Shown here: one piece after another, positions 54,124-62,942 of the stretch
Layout: every line of letters begins with the position of its first letter
Position numbering within the stretch: the stretch's first letter is position 1
NCBI RefSeq assembly: GCF_014652275.1
Contig: NZ_BMYM01000002.1
Location: 248,001 to 312,000, forward strand
DNA from: Parahalioglobus pacificus
GTDB lineage: Bacteria > Pseudomonadota > Gammaproteobacteria > Pseudomonadales > Halieaceae
Reading direction: 5' to 3'
Length of the DNA stretch: 64,000 nucleotides
Made by a program: the position numbers and the translations under genes
Notes under the pieces: generated by a model
Database searches by the model: none
What the model saw: the letters and a program-made list of their open reading frames with translations, nothing else
What the model was told of the DNA's origin: nothing

Positions 54124-54759
54124 TTACTTCAGGCCGGCCGCGTAGCTCGCCACGGCTTCGATCTCAAGATCGCTGAGACCGAAGGCTGTAGTGCGCATGA
54201 TCATAATGTCCCCGTCATTGGTTCTGCCGGTTTCATCCTCATAGCCCTTGCGATAGGCGCGTAGCTGATCCGCAATGTACTGCGGGTGCTGGCCGGCCAA
54301 TGCGGGGAAGCCAGCTGGCGCATTGCCTTTACCGTTGGGTGAATGGCAGGCCGTACACGCGGCAACATTGCGCTCCAGAATACCTGAGCGGTAAACCTTT
54401 TCGCCAAGCGCCAAAAGTTCTGGGTCCGCCTGGGCACCAGAACCCGCCTGGCTGGCATAGAAGGCCGCAATATCAGCCAGATCCTGATCGGACATATTAT
54501 CGACCTGGCCCACCATGGTGGGTACCGGGCGAGCACCGTCGCGAATGTCCTTCATCTGCTTGAACAGGTACTTGGCACCCTGCCCCGCCAGCTTTGGAAA
54601 CGTGGGTGCAGCGCTATTGCCATCTGCACCGTGGCAGGCTGCGCAGGTCGCGGATTTATCCTTACCCGCAGCAACGTCACCGGTGAGGCCGGCGTCTGCG
54701 GCGATAGCAATTTGGCTGCAGCCTAGTACGAGGCCAGCCGCTAGCAATACTTTCTTCAT
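54124..54759 (-). CDS. Cytochrome c4 (dihaem)
   Basis: A 211-aa exported cytochrome with a signal peptide (cleavage near residue 20, 'AIAADA') and two haem sites, 'CAACHGADGNSA' and 'CTACHSPNGKGN'. Axial methionines are available in each domain ('MKDIRDG', 'MIMRTTAFG'). It carries electrons in the periplasm to terminal oxidases. It is 31 bases downstream of the cytochrome c5 gene. Confidence 0.93.
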   Translation of the reverse strand: MKKVLLAAGLVLGCSQIAIAADAGLTGDVAAGKDKSATCAACHGADGNSAAPTFPKLAGQGAKYLFKQMKDIRDGARPVPTMVGQVDNMSDQDLADIAAFYASQAGSGAQADPELLALGEKVYRSGILERNVAACTACHSPNGKGNAPAGFPALAGQHPQYIADQLRAYRKGYEDETGRTNDGDIMIMRTTAFGLSDLEIEAVASYAAGLK

Positions 54760-54790
54760 GGTTGTTCCAGGTTTAAATCGGTGTTTCCGC

Positions 54791-55084
54791 TTACTCAGCG
54801 GGCTTGGCCATATATTCGATCATGGCTTTGTAGTCTTCGTCTGTGCAATTGAAGCACATACCCTTGGGTGGCATTGCGTTCATGCCGTTGTTTACCGACT
54901 GCACCAGCACGTCCATACCCTTGGCCAGGCGTGGTTCCCAGGCTGCGGCGTCGCCGGTTTTAGGCGCGTTAGCGGCACCAGTGGTGTGACACACAGAGCA
55001 GCTCTTGTTGTACTTCTCCATATCGGGCTCAGCAAATGCAGCGCCGGCGGAAATAGCGAGAGACAAAACCAACAGTTTCTTCAT
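54791..55084 (-). CDS. Cytochrome c5
   Basis: A 97-aa monohaem cytochrome with a signal peptide (ending 'GAAFA', residue 18) and haem site 'CSVCH' (29-33). The C-terminal 'KGMCFNCTDEDYKAMIEYM' holds the disulfide pair typical of c5 and the axial Met lies in 'NAMPPKG'. Start ATG 55084 has GAGG six bases upstream; the adjacent ATG 55087 is also possible. It pairs with cytochrome c4. Confidence 0.9.
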   Translation of the reverse strand: MKKLLVLSLAISAGAAFAEPDMEKYNKSCSVCHTTGAANAPKTGDAAAWEPRLAKGMDVLVQSVNNGMNAMPPKGMCFNCTDEDYKAMIEYMAKPAE

Positions 55085-55194
55085 CATAGACCTCGGTGAA
55101 ATACCAAAACAGTTGCGCAAACGATTGATATCAGGCGAAAAAAGCTGTGGCATTATATACGACTTGCTGGCACTGAAAAAGGCGATCTAGCGCT

Positions 55195-55857
55195 ATGGAC
55201 AGTCAGGCCTTAACGGCACCCAAATACCGCGACGCGCAGTTTCTTACCAGCGCCAGTCGCCTCTCCCAGTGTCCCGAAGACAGTGGCTGGGAAGTGGCAT
55301 TTGCTGGCAGATCTAACGCTGGAAAATCTAGCGCAATCAACAGCTTAACGAAAAATCACAAGCTGGCCAGAACCTCAAAGACACCGGGGCGCACACAGCT
55401 GATCAACTTCTTCTCTCTGTCGGAACAACAGCGACTGGTTGACCTTCCGGGCTATGGCTTTGCCAAAGTACCCAGGGCCGTCAAGGAGGAATGGACCCGC
55501 CAGTTAGAGAACTACCTGGCGAAGCGGGAGAGCCTGAGGGGCATGATTTTGCTGATGGACGTGCGCCATCCGCTGCAGCCTTTCGATCAACAAATGCTGG
55601 ATTGGGCGCTGGCTGCGAATATGCCTGTTCATATTCTGTTGACCAAGGCCGATAAACTCAAAAAGGGGCCCGCCAAAAACACCCTGCTGAAGGTTCGGTC
55701 GGGTCTGGCGGCACATGCCGAACTGGTGAGTGTGCAGCTGTTTTCAGCTCTCAAACACACAGGACACGATGAGCTGGTAGCCGTACTCAATGCCTGGCTC
55801 ACTGACACCAGTGTCTACGAAGAGGACGAGGAAGAGTTTATTGACGAGGCCCCGTGA
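55195..55857 (+). CDS. engB: Ribosome biogenesis GTP-binding protein
   Basis: EngB/YihA (220 aa) is an essential GTPase for 50S subunit assembly. G1 is 'GRSNAGKSS' (38-46), G3 'DLPGYGFA' and G4 'TKAD'. The acidic C-terminal tail ('[12 protein letters not shown]') is somewhat longer than in enterics. It converges on polA with the small RNA locus between them. Confidence 0.95.
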   Translation: MDSQALTAPKYRDAQFLTSASRLSQCPEDSGWEVAFAGRSNAGKSSAINSLTKNHKLARTSKTPGRTQLINFFSLSEQQRLVDLPGYGFAKVPRAVKEEWTRQLENYLAKRESLRGMILLMDVRHPLQPFDQQMLDWALAANMPVHILLTKADKLKKGPAKNTLLKVRSGLAAHAELVSVQLFSALKHTGHDELVAVLNAWLTDTSVYEEDEEEFIDEAP

Positions 55858-55877
55858 TATCCGTTTGGGCACCGAGT

Positions 55878-55917
55878 AAAAAAAGCCCGGTTGTCCGTAG
55901 GGGTGCAGACAACCGGG
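55878..55917 (-). terminator. Rho-independent terminator of the small RNA
   Basis: CCCGGTTGTC (55917-55908) pairs perfectly with GACAACCGGG (55895-55886) around a 12-base loop, followed on the minus strand by C and TTTTTTT. The plus strand has an A-run instead of a T-run, so it does not terminate engB. Confidence 0.9.
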
Positions 55918-55997
55918 AGTCCTAGAGTCTCTGGGGAAAGAGACTTGCTCGGAGTTGACGGCCTAAGGGGGAGCCGTCAGGGTGTAGCAATCGCTAC
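55878..55997 (-). ncRNA. Putative sigmaE-dependent small RNA between polA and engB (ErsA/Spot 42 position)
   Basis: No reading frame explains this stretch. On the minus strand it holds four consecutive hairpins: 55997-55984 (GTAGC/GCTAC), 55978-55957 (GACGGC/GCCGTC), 55945-55926 (AGTCTCT/AGAGACT) and the terminator 55917-55886 followed by seven T. The loops of the last three are C-rich (TCCCCCTTAG, TTCCCC, TGCACCCCTACG), suited to pair with G-rich ribosome sites. A sigmaE-type promoter precedes it. The locus is where enterics carry Spot 42 (spf) and Pseudomonas aeruginosa carries AlgU-dependent ErsA. I expect an RNA of about 120 nt with a similar envelope-stress role; homology beyond position is not shown. 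Confidence 0.78.
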
Positions 55998-56002
55998 GAG
56001 AA

Positions 56003-56031
56003 TTATGACCCGCGGGCATACAAAAAGTTCC
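56003..56031 (-). promoter_or_regulatory. SigmaE/AlgU-type promoter of the small RNA
   Basis: On the minus strand GGAACTT (56031-56025) is followed after 16 bases by TCATAA (56008-56003). GGAACTT is the ideal -35 of RpoE/AlgU and TCATAA fits the TCNRA-type -10. Transcription would begin near 55997, at the base of the first hairpin. A sigma70 -35 is not seen at the right distance. Confidence 0.72.
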
Positions 56032-56064
56032 CACTGCCCTTTCCCGGCAAGCAGCAGTTACCCG

Positions 56065-58776
56065 TTAGTGGGCCTCGTCCCAGTTATCCCCCACACCCGC
56101 CTCTACCAGCAATGGCACGTCAAGGCTGGCCGCAGCGGCCATACGCTCACACAATAAGGCACTCACCGTTTCTATCTGCTCTGTCGCTACCTCCAGCACC
56201 AGTTCATCGTGCACCTGCATGATGACATGGGCATCCACGACGCCCTGCCCCAGCCAGTCATCAACGGCCAACATCGCGCGCTTGATAATGTCTGCGGCCG
56301 TTCCCTGCATGGGTGCATTAATAGCCGTGCGTTCCGCTGCCTGCTGGCGCATTTTATTGCGCGCGTTGATCTCGGGCAGGTATAGGCGCCGACCGAACAA
56401 GGTTTCCACATAGCCCTGTTCATGGGCCAATTCACGGGTGCTGTCCATGTACTCCTTCACGCCGGGATAGCGGTCGAAGTAGCGGTCGATGTAGTCCTGG
56501 GCCTCATTCCTGCCCAGGTGGAGTTGCTTCGCCAGGCCGAACGCGGACATGCCATAGATCAATCCAAAGTTAATGGCCTTGGCTTTCCTGCGCTGCTCGC
56601 CGGAGACCGCGTCGAGATCCGTATCAAACACCTCAGCCGCCGTGGCGCGGTGTACATCCAACCCCTCTCGGAAGGCGCTTAACAGGCCCGCATCCCCAGA
56701 GAGGTGGGCCATAATGCGCAGCTCAATCTGGGAGTAATCTGCAGCGACAATGCGGTAGCCCTCGGGTGCGATAAAGGCCTTGCGGATGCGTCTGCCCTCC
56801 TCCGTGCGAATGGGAATGTTCTGCAGGTTGGGATCGGATGAAGAGAGCCGGCCAGTGGCGGTCACTGCCTGGTGATACGAGGTGTGCACACGCCCACTGA
56901 CGGGGTTAATCATTTCCGGCAGCTTGTCGGTGTATGTGGATTTGAGCTTGTTCAGGCTGCGATGTTCCAGCAGCAGTTTGGGCAAGGGATAATCCAGCGC
57001 GAGCTCAACCAACACCTCTTCCGCGGTGGAAGGCGCACCCTTGGGGGTCTTTTTAACTACCGGGAGCTCAAGCTTCTCGAACAGGATCTCGCCGATTTGC
57101 TTGGGTGAACCGAGATTAAAAGGCTGCCCCGCTGCATCGTAGGCCTGTTGCTCCAAAGTCTGCAAGCGCGCCCCAAGCTCCGCACTCTGGGTAGCCAGCA
57201 TCTCACGCGACAACAGGGCCCCGTGGCGCTCAACCCGCGACAGTATCGGAACCAAAGGCAACTCGAGATCCGTGAGCACCCTCTCCAATGTGGGCTCTGC
57301 TTGCAACTTCGGCCACAGCTCGTGGTGCAGGCGCAGGGTAATGTCCGCGTCTTCTGCGGCGTATGGCCCGGCCTGCTCTAGAGGAATCTGATTGAAAGTG
57401 AGCTGTTTAGCGCCCTTCCCTGCAATATCCTCAAAATGAATGGTTTTCTGGCCAAGGTATTTGAGGGCCAGGCTGTCCATATCGTGCCGTGTGCCCACCG
57501 CATTCAGGACGTAGGATTCCAGCATGGTGTCAAAGGCAATGCCGCGCAGTGTTATGTCATGGTTCGCCAGAACCGATGCATCGTATTTTAGGTTTTGGCC
57601 CACCTTTCTGACATCGGCGTCTTCCAGCAAGGGCTTTAACGCACCCAGCACGGTCTCCGCGCTCAATTGCTCTGGCGCACCCGGGTAGTCATGGGCAAAA
57701 GGCACGTAGGCCGCCCTGCCCGGCTTCACCGCGAATGAGACGCCCACTACCCTCGCCTCCATATAATTCAGGCTCGTGGTTTCCGTATCAAAGGCAAACA
57801 GCTCCGCCGCCTTTAGAACCTCCAGCCACCGGGCAAACACAGCCTCATCCAACACGGTCTCGTAATCTGTCTCGATGGCCTCAACCACCGGCGCTTCGCC
57901 ATCTGTGAGTAGCTCATCCAGCCAGCCTTTGAACTCCATACGGGTGAACAGCTGCACAAGCGCCTCGTTGTCTGTGGCACGGTTTTCCAAATCCGAGGGG
58001 CCTTCCGGCATTTCCACGTCTGTCTTAATCGTGGCAAGCGTGTAAGACATGAATGCGTTGTCCCGCTCTGCCTCCAGCTTTGCGGCCATGGTTTTAGCCC
58101 CGCGAAATGACAGCGTCTCAACTTGATCCAGCGAATCGTAAATCGACTGCAGGCCACCCAGGCCCTGCAGCAGTCCCAGGGCGGTTTTCTCACCAACGCC
58201 AGCAACACCGGGAATGTTATCGACCTTGTCGCCCATCAAGGCGAGAAAATCGATGATCAACTCCGGGCCAATACCAAACTTTTCTACGACACCGTCGGGG
58301 TCCATCACCGTGTTAGTCATGGTGTTGACCAGGGTCACGCGATCATCAACCAGCTGCGCCATGTCTTTGTCGCCAGTGGAGATAATCACTTTGCGCGCTT
58401 CGCTGCTGGCTTGCCTGGCCAGGGTGCCAATCACGTCATCCGCCTCAACGCCTTCGATACACAACAGGGGAAGCCCCATGGCTCGCACGATGTCGTGTAT
58501 GGGCTGCACCTGCTCCCGCAGCTCGTCAGGCATGGATGGGCGGTTAGCCTTGTACTCGGGGTACATGTCATCCCGGAACGTCTTGCCCTTAGCATCAAAC
58601 ACCACAACAACCGGGCTGTCGGGATAGTCCAACTGCAAGCGCCGCAGCATGCTGATCACACCTTTAACGGCACCCGTGGCTTCACCCTTGGAGTTGGTCA
58701 GCGGTGGCAAGGCATGGAAGGCACGGTACAGGTACGAAGAGCCATCGACGAGGACCAGGGGAGGGGAATCAGACAT
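56065..58776 (-). CDS. polA: DNA polymerase I
   Basis: PolA (903 aa) removes RNA primers and fills gaps. All three domains are present: 5'-3' exonuclease ('[17 protein letters not shown]', '[19 protein letters not shown]'), 3'-5' exonuclease with intact '[12 protein letters not shown]', and family A polymerase with '[14 protein letters not shown]' and 'QVHDELVLE'. The length is normal (928 aa in E. coli). It is convergent with engB. Confidence 0.97.
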   Translation of the reverse strand: MSDSPPLVLVDGSSYLYRAFHALPPLTNSKGEATGAVKGVISMLRRLQLDYPDSPVVVVFDAKGKTFRDDMYPEYKANRPSMPDELREQVQPIHDIVRAMGLPLLCIEGVEADDVIGTLARQASSEARKVIISTGDKDMAQLVDDRVTLVNTMTNTVMDPDGVVEKFGIGPELIIDFLALMGDKVDNIPGVAGVGEKTALGLLQGLGGLQSIYDSLDQVETLSFRGAKTMAAKLEAERDNAFMSYTLATIKTDVEMPEGPSDLENRATDNEALVQLFTRMEFKGWLDELLTDGEAPVVEAIETDYETVLDEAVFARWLEVLKAAELFAFDTETTSLNYMEARVVGVSFAVKPGRAAYVPFAHDYPGAPEQLSAETVLGALKPLLEDADVRKVGQNLKYDASVLANHDITLRGIAFDTMLESYVLNAVGTRHDMDSLALKYLGQKTIHFEDIAGKGAKQLTFNQIPLEQAGPYAAEDADITLRLHHELWPKLQAEPTLERVLTDLELPLVPILSRVERHGALLSREMLATQSAELGARLQTLEQQAYDAAGQPFNLGSPKQIGEILFEKLELPVVKKTPKGAPSTAEEVLVELALDYPLPKLLLEHRSLNKLKSTYTDKLPEMINPVSGRVHTSYHQAVTATGRLSSSDPNLQNIPIRTEEGRRIRKAFIAPEGYRIVAADYSQIELRIMAHLSGDAGLLSAFREGLDVHRATAAEVFDTDLDAVSGEQRRKAKAINFGLIYGMSAFGLAKQLHLGRNEAQDYIDRYFDRYPGVKEYMDSTRELAHEQGYVETLFGRRLYLPEINARNKMRQQAAERTAINAPMQGTAADIIKRAMLAVDDWLGQGVVDAHVIMQVHDELVLEVATEQIETVSALLCERMAAAASLDVPLLVEAGVGDNWDEAH

Positions 58777-59077
58777 AGAGTTCTACAAACTAGAAGGCAC
58801 AAACGGTCAGCGCATTAAAGCCGATAGAGTAGGGGATTGCCACGGCCACGGGGTGGATTCCGGGAGCAATGCTCTGCCGATCACTGATCCTGCGCGAAAG
58901 TGGCCATCCGTAGCGTCGATGCGCATGGTGAGCACGCAGGCCTACATGAAAGTAACACTTTTTCCTTAGTTCGGCCTGGCAGCATTACTGTAATAAAATC
59001 AGAAGATTAGACACTGTGAATTTCTCATAGTATTACGCGCCATTGCTTTAATTGTCACAAATCCAGCCAATAATACT
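58777..59077. other. Intergenic stretch upstream of polA
   Basis: About 300 bases without a supported gene. The part near polA has ordinary composition and must contain its promoter; I find no convincing -35/-10 pair. The part from about 58970 is AT-rich and contains the small palindrome TTACTGTAA (58985-58993). No terminator or structured RNA is evident. Confidence 0.4.
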
Positions 59078-59107
59078 TTGCGTAACACATAGCGTTACAT
59101 ATATATA
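59078..59107 (+). promoter_or_regulatory. Promoter with embedded inverted repeat
   Basis: TTGCGT (59078-59083) and TATATA (59102-59107) are 18 bases apart. An inverted repeat GTAAC-N7-GTTAC (59082-59098) covers the spacer, a position where a repressor would block RNA polymerase. It would drive the small secreted protein gene 27 bases downstream. Confidence 0.45.
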
Positions 59108-59133
59108 CATCAGCGGTGCAAAAGGAGCATGCG

Positions 59134-59403
59134 ATGAAAAGTTTAGAGTTGCTGGGTTTCTTAATGGTACTAATATCTGTCGGCGTCAGTGCGAACAGCG
59201 GCGACGAGACCAAGTCGGTATCCAGCGCAAACGAAGATGCAGAAACCGTGATGGCCCAGGCGACTGATGCTAAGGGCCAGGCTGCGATTGACCAACAGGC
59301 AGCTGCGATCAGCGCTGCGTTGGAGGCACAGTTGGAAGCAAGACTCGAAGATTCAGCCGCCTCTGTGATACTGAGAGACAGGCTGACAGTGGGCGCCAAC
59401 TAA
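59134..59403 (+). CDS. Small secreted protein of unknown function
   Basis: An 89-aa protein with an N-terminal signal peptide (about residues 1-25, ending 'SVGVSA') and a mature part rich in Ala, Glu, Asp and Gln ('QQAAAISAALEAQLEARLED'), probably helical. AAAGGAG lies six bases before the ATG at 59134; the longer frame from 59116 lacks this. I recognise no family. It stands alone behind its own AT-rich promoter region and may be periplasmic. Confidence 0.6.
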   Translation: MKSLELLGFLMVLISVGVSANSGDETKSVSSANEDAETVMAQATDAKGQAAIDQQAAAISAALEAQLEARLEDSAASVILRDRLTVGAN

Positions 59404-59558
59404 CCTACGAGGCGCGTATGCGCTATAGCTGTGACAACGAGGTGGAGCAGTTAACAAGGCTTCGCACAGGTATCAACTGGGCATTTACCGGCGTTCCCGG
59501 CTAACGCGTCTACGGTCACCGAAGACGGCCGCCTACGCAAAGAGCGCGGGCGATGGTG

Positions 59559-60209
59559 TTAGTGGTCCCAGAAATACCTGGCAGACCGGTAAGTGACCTT
59601 CATTTTAGCCATGTCCAGAGGCGCTTTGAAAAACCCATGGTAGTCACCCTTAGGGTTTATCAGTACCACATTGGAACCGTGATCAATCAGGTAATTTTCA
59701 TCCTGGCCTGGCACCTTCCTGAACGGGGCATTCATGGCGGTCGCGACCCTGAAAAGATCAAGAAACTCACCCGTGACGCCCGTGAAGTCGGGATTGAAAT
59801 AGGGAACGTAAGCCGCCAGCTGCTCGGGCGTGTCACGCGCGGGGTCAACAGAAATCATCACCACGCGGGTATCGTCAACTTCGGTGCCTTCCAGCTCCGT
59901 CATCAGGTTGTTAAGGAACGACATGGTGGTGGGGCAGATATCCGGGCAATAGGTAAAGCCGAAGAACACCAAGGTCCATTGACCTTCCAGTGAGGCCGGC
60001 ACGAAGGGCTCTCCGTGGTGGTCTACCAGCTCAAAGTCCCCGAGGTCTCTGGGCGTATCGAGCAGATAAAAGCCATTCGCCTTCATCTCATCCACCGTCA
60101 TCACCCTGGGCTGCTGAATCCGGTAGACGAATCCAGCGACGATCACCAGGATAAAAGCCAGCACAGCAGCAACGGTTAGCCGCACGCCTTTCGCTTGAGC
60201 AGCATTCAT
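59559..60209 (-). CDS. SCO1/SenC family copper chaperone
   Basis: A 216-aa membrane-anchored thioredoxin-fold protein that delivers copper to the CuA site of cytochrome oxidase. One N-terminal helix (about 10-27) is followed by the copper motif Cys88-Pro-Asp-Ile-Cys92 ('TYCPDICPTT') and the conserved His in 'YLIDHGSNVVLI'. It is the last gene of the oxidase assembly run. Confidence 0.93.
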   Translation of the reverse strand: MNAAQAKGVRLTVAAVLAFILVIVAGFVYRIQQPRVMTVDEMKANGFYLLDTPRDLGDFELVDHHGEPFVPASLEGQWTLVFFGFTYCPDICPTTMSFLNNLMTELEGTEVDDTRVVMISVDPARDTPEQLAAYVPYFNPDFTGVTGEFLDLFRVATAMNAPFRKVPGQDENYLIDHGSNVVLINPKGDYHGFFKAPLDMAKMKVTYRSARYFWDH

Positions 60210-60223
60210 GGGTTCACCTCATT

Positions 60224-61120
60224 TCAGGGCTGGAGCGGGAACAAGTAATGGTCCAGCAACATAATCAGGAACAGGGCCATCAGATATATGATGGAGTACT
60301 TAAAGGTTTCCATTGGCGCCTTGGGATTGTTGCCACGCAACAACACAATCGCCCAATACAGAAAACCCGCACCCAAAACGACAGCGCCCCCAAGATAGAG
60401 CGGGCCGCTAAGCCGGGTAGCGTAGGGCAGCAGGGTAATCAGGAACATGATCACGGTGTACAGGAGGATATGCAGCTTGGTGAACGCTACGCCGTGGGTG
60501 ACGGGCAACATGGGAATGTCCACTGCCGCGTACTCTTCCCGTCGATGGATCGCCAGCGCCCAGAAGTGCGGCGGCGTCCAGGCGAAGATAATCAGCACCA
60601 ATAACAAGGCGTGACCATGAATCTCGCCCGTCACCGCGGTCCAACCCAGCAGGGGCGGGGCGGCGCCGGCCAGGCCACCAATCACAATGTTCTGTGGTGT
60701 AGCGCGCTTCAGGAACATGGTGTAGATAAACGCGTAACCCACAAGCGATGCCAGCGTCAGCCAGGCCGTGAGCGCATTCACCCAGATCAACAGAATGGCC
60801 ATTCCCAACACGCCTAGCACCAGTGCAAAGATACTTGCCTGCAGGGTTCCAACCCGGCCCTGGGCCATCGGCCGATTGCGGGTGCGCGCCATGTGCTGAT
60901 CCACACGCTGATCGACCAGATGGTTCACTGCGGCGGCGGCTCCGGCGCAGAGGGCAATGCCGAGGTTGCCTAGAATAAGGGGTACCCAGGGCACCCAACC
61001 GGGTACCGCCATACACATGCCTATCACGGACGTGAGGATCATCAGAGCCACCACGTTCGGCTTGGTGAGCTCTTTGTAGTCTCGCCAGGTAGCGCGTTCG
61101 GTCATTGCTGTGTCCGCCAT
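60224..61120 (-). CDS. cyoE: Protohaem IX farnesyltransferase (haem O synthase)
   Basis: CyoE/CtaB (298 aa) attaches farnesyl to haem b to give haem O. It is a UbiA-type membrane protein with about nine helices. The first Asp-rich motif is '[19 protein letters not shown]' and the second lies in '[17 protein letters not shown]'. In related clusters a haem A synthase gene (ctaA/cox15) precedes it; none is found here. Confidence 0.95.
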   Translation of the reverse strand: MADTAMTERATWRDYKELTKPNVVALMILTSVIGMCMAVPGWVPWVPLILGNLGIALCAGAAAAVNHLVDQRVDQHMARTRNRPMAQGRVGTLQASIFALVLGVLGMAILLIWVNALTAWLTLASLVGYAFIYTMFLKRATPQNIVIGGLAGAAPPLLGWTAVTGEIHGHALLLVLIIFAWTPPHFWALAIHRREEYAAVDIPMLPVTHGVAFTKLHILLYTVIMFLITLLPYATRLSGPLYLGGAVVLGAGFLYWAIVLLRGNNPKAPMETFKYSIIYLMALFLIMLLDHYLFPLQP

Positions 61121-61127
61121 AGCACCT

Positions 61128-61817
61128 TTATCCCCCCGAGTTCTTCAACAGGAATTTCAGGTCACTCATAACGTCGCGGTAACCCACGGACTTGTCATAC
61201 GACATCATCACCCAGCCCGCAGGATCCACCAGATACCAGATGTCAGGATCCTCAGCCAGCTCGGGAAACAGCGCGCTGAAGTCTTCAGCACTGATCGAAT
61301 AATCCTTAAGGCCTCTATGGTCCCTATCCAGCAGGGCAGCCAGTGAATCGGGCAGGTCACCGCCATCTTCGAGGGTATTTACTGTAAGCGCAGTCTCAGC
61401 AATCGGCGTATCGGACACATAGGCCCTGGCCAGACGGTTAAACTCCTTACCCATAGCCACATGAATCTGACGTGTCAGGTAGAGGCGCTGCTCACAGGCC
61501 AGGTCACACGCACTGCCCGGTGAGGGCACCAGCATTATCCAACGCGCCTCGCCATCGGTAGCACCCCAATCAGCGATGCGTCCATCCCGCCCATACAAAT
61601 CCACATCGGTGATCTGGCGCGGTGGGTCGAGCAGCGCACCCTGGTTTGCGGTTCCGATCATGCCCACAAGGTCGAGATCACCCCGCACGACAAAAAACCA
61701 CAGCCAACTCGCTGCAAGAATCATCGTCAGTGGGATACCGGCAATCAGCAATAGCACCAGTCGTCCGGTATTGGGTTGTGTCTGTGTTTCCATGTCTATG
61801 TCTTGGGTTCCAGTCAT
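61128..61817 (-). CDS. Cytochrome oxidase cluster SCO-like membrane protein
   Basis: A 229-aa protein with one N-terminal membrane helix (about 18-44) and a periplasmic domain. It contains Cys104-Asp-Leu-Ala-Cys108 ('[14 protein letters not shown]'), a CxxxC spacing like the copper motif of SCO proteins, in a thioredoxin-like context. It overlaps SURF1 by four bases. Proteins at this position in Pseudomonas are annotated only as hypothetical; a thiol or copper role in oxidase assembly is inferred. Confidence 0.72.
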   Translation of the reverse strand: MTGTQDIDMETQTQPNTGRLVLLLIAGIPLTMILAASWLWFFVVRGDLDLVGMIGTANQGALLDPPRQITDVDLYGRDGRIADWGATDGEARWIMLVPSPGSACDLACEQRLYLTRQIHVAMGKEFNRLARAYVSDTPIAETALTVNTLEDGGDLPDSLAALLDRDHRGLKDYSISAEDFSALFPELAEDPDIWYLVDPAGWVMMSYDKSVGYRDVMSDLKFLLKNSGG

Positions 61818-62563
61818 TCGTTACGCCCCCTGAGCAGCTGCCAGAGGTTGCTACTGCGAAAAATAAACAATAAGAGCAGCGCGGCGGCCATAGTAAACCA
61901 CTGTACAGCGTAGCCAAGATGTTTTGCCGGGCTGACATTTACGACTTGCCAGTCCACTGCCAACGACCCTGGCTCACCCGCATCGATACGTAGAGGGTAG
62001 GGTAGTAGGGAGGCACCAAGGCGCTCGGTTAGCGCTACCGACAACTTGTCCATCTCAAGCGCCTGCAGTCTCAGCGGCCACTGGCCAGTCAAATCCTGCT
62101 CAGCTAATAAATACGGGTCGCCGGGCGCCACGTAAACATGCCCCGATACGGTCACAGGCCCTGTCAGTTCAGGGATATCCGGCAGGGCTCGTCGCGCGGG
62201 ATCACCGGCAATCCAGCCGCGATTAACCAGCAACAGCTGGTTAGTTGGCAGCGACATAACAGAGACGACTTCATAGCCGTAGCGGCCACCTTGAATCCGG
62301 TTATCCAGCAGAATGTGGCGCTCCGGCAGAAACTGCCCCTCAGCAACCACGGGCAAATAGGCCAATAACTCTGGATCGCCCTCCATAAGCGTACTGGATA
62401 CTACCTGCGGAGGTGCAGCGCTGCGCTGTTCAAAGGCAGTCGCGAGTGCCTCTTTCTCGTCTGCACGCTCCAGCTGCCAAAAGCCCAGGCTAACAAACAC
62501 GGGTAACAGAACCGCTGTAAACACCGCGGTGCGCCACTCTACATCCAGCTTCAGCGTTGCCAT
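61814..62563 (-). CDS. SURF1 family cytochrome oxidase assembly protein
   Basis: A 249-aa protein with a membrane helix at each end ('VFTAVLLPVFVSLGFWQL' and 'AVQWFTMAAALLLLFIF') and a periplasmic domain with 'ILLDNRIQGGRYGYEV' and 'LLVNRGWIAGD', classical SURF1 features. It helps haem A insertion into subunit I. The ATG at 62563 has AGGA eight bases upstream; ATG 62572 would add three residues. Confidence 0.93.
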   Translation of the reverse strand: MATLKLDVEWRTAVFTAVLLPVFVSLGFWQLERADEKEALATAFEQRSAAPPQVVSSTLMEGDPELLAYLPVVAEGQFLPERHILLDNRIQGGRYGYEVVSVMSLPTNQLLLVNRGWIAGDPARRALPDIPELTGPVTVSGHVYVAPGDPYLLAEQDLTGQWPLRLQALEMDKLSVALTERLGASLLPYPLRIDAGEPGSLAVDWQVVNVSPAKHLGYAVQWFTMAAALLLLFIFRSSNLWQLLRGRNE

Positions 62564-62641
62564 TGTGACCATCCTGAAGGGTCCGCTCTCCGGCTTTTAC
62601 GCCGCCTCGCGGTTATACTAGGCGCGACAAGGAGACCCGTT

Positions 62642-62884
62642 TTGCTAAAAGTACTGATCGTAATCTTTATGCTGGCGTTAGTAGCCAGCCTGGGTAGCGG
62701 CTTTTTCTTCCTGATGACCGATCAGGGAGATAAGCGTAGCCGCCGCTTATTCCACTCTCTGGGTGTACGTCTGGGGCTGGCCCTTGGCCTGATCTTCCTG
62801 ATTACCTATGGCGTTGCATCCGGACAGCTGGGCAACAGAAACCCCTGGGACGCTGGCCCGATACCGCAGTCTGAATTGGAGTGA
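62642..62884 (+). CDS. DUF2909 family small membrane protein
   Basis: An 80-aa protein with two membrane helices ('LIVIFMLALVASLGSGFFFL' and 'LGVRLGLALGLIFLITYGV') joined by a basic loop, matching the DUF2909 family found in cytochrome oxidase clusters. It begins with TTG at 62642, seven bases after GGAG, and has a TATACT box at 62614-62619. It is the only plus-strand gene in the cluster. Confidence 0.82.
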   Translation: MLKVLIVIFMLALVASLGSGFFFLMTDQGDKRSRRLFHSLGVRLGLALGLIFLITYGVASGQLGNRNPWDAGPIPQSELE

Positions 62885-62942
62885 GAGTGGCCGGAAGACG
62901 GCGGAGGGCAGGGCGGCATTACGCCGCCCGCGTGAGCAGTAC

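Noticed and set aside
55878-55997. Plus-strand reading of the small RNA locus as a CsrB/RsmZ-type RNA with GGGGA loops
   Set aside because: On the plus strand the loops contain G-rich sequence, but there is no T-run after the last hairpin and no promoter before the first; the A-run marks a terminator on the minus strand only.
56003-56040. Sigma54 or sigma70 promoter for the small RNA
   Set aside because: GG and GC dinucleotides are not at the sigma54 distance, and no TTGACA-like box lies 16-18 bases before CATAAT. The GGAACTT box fits sigmaE much better.
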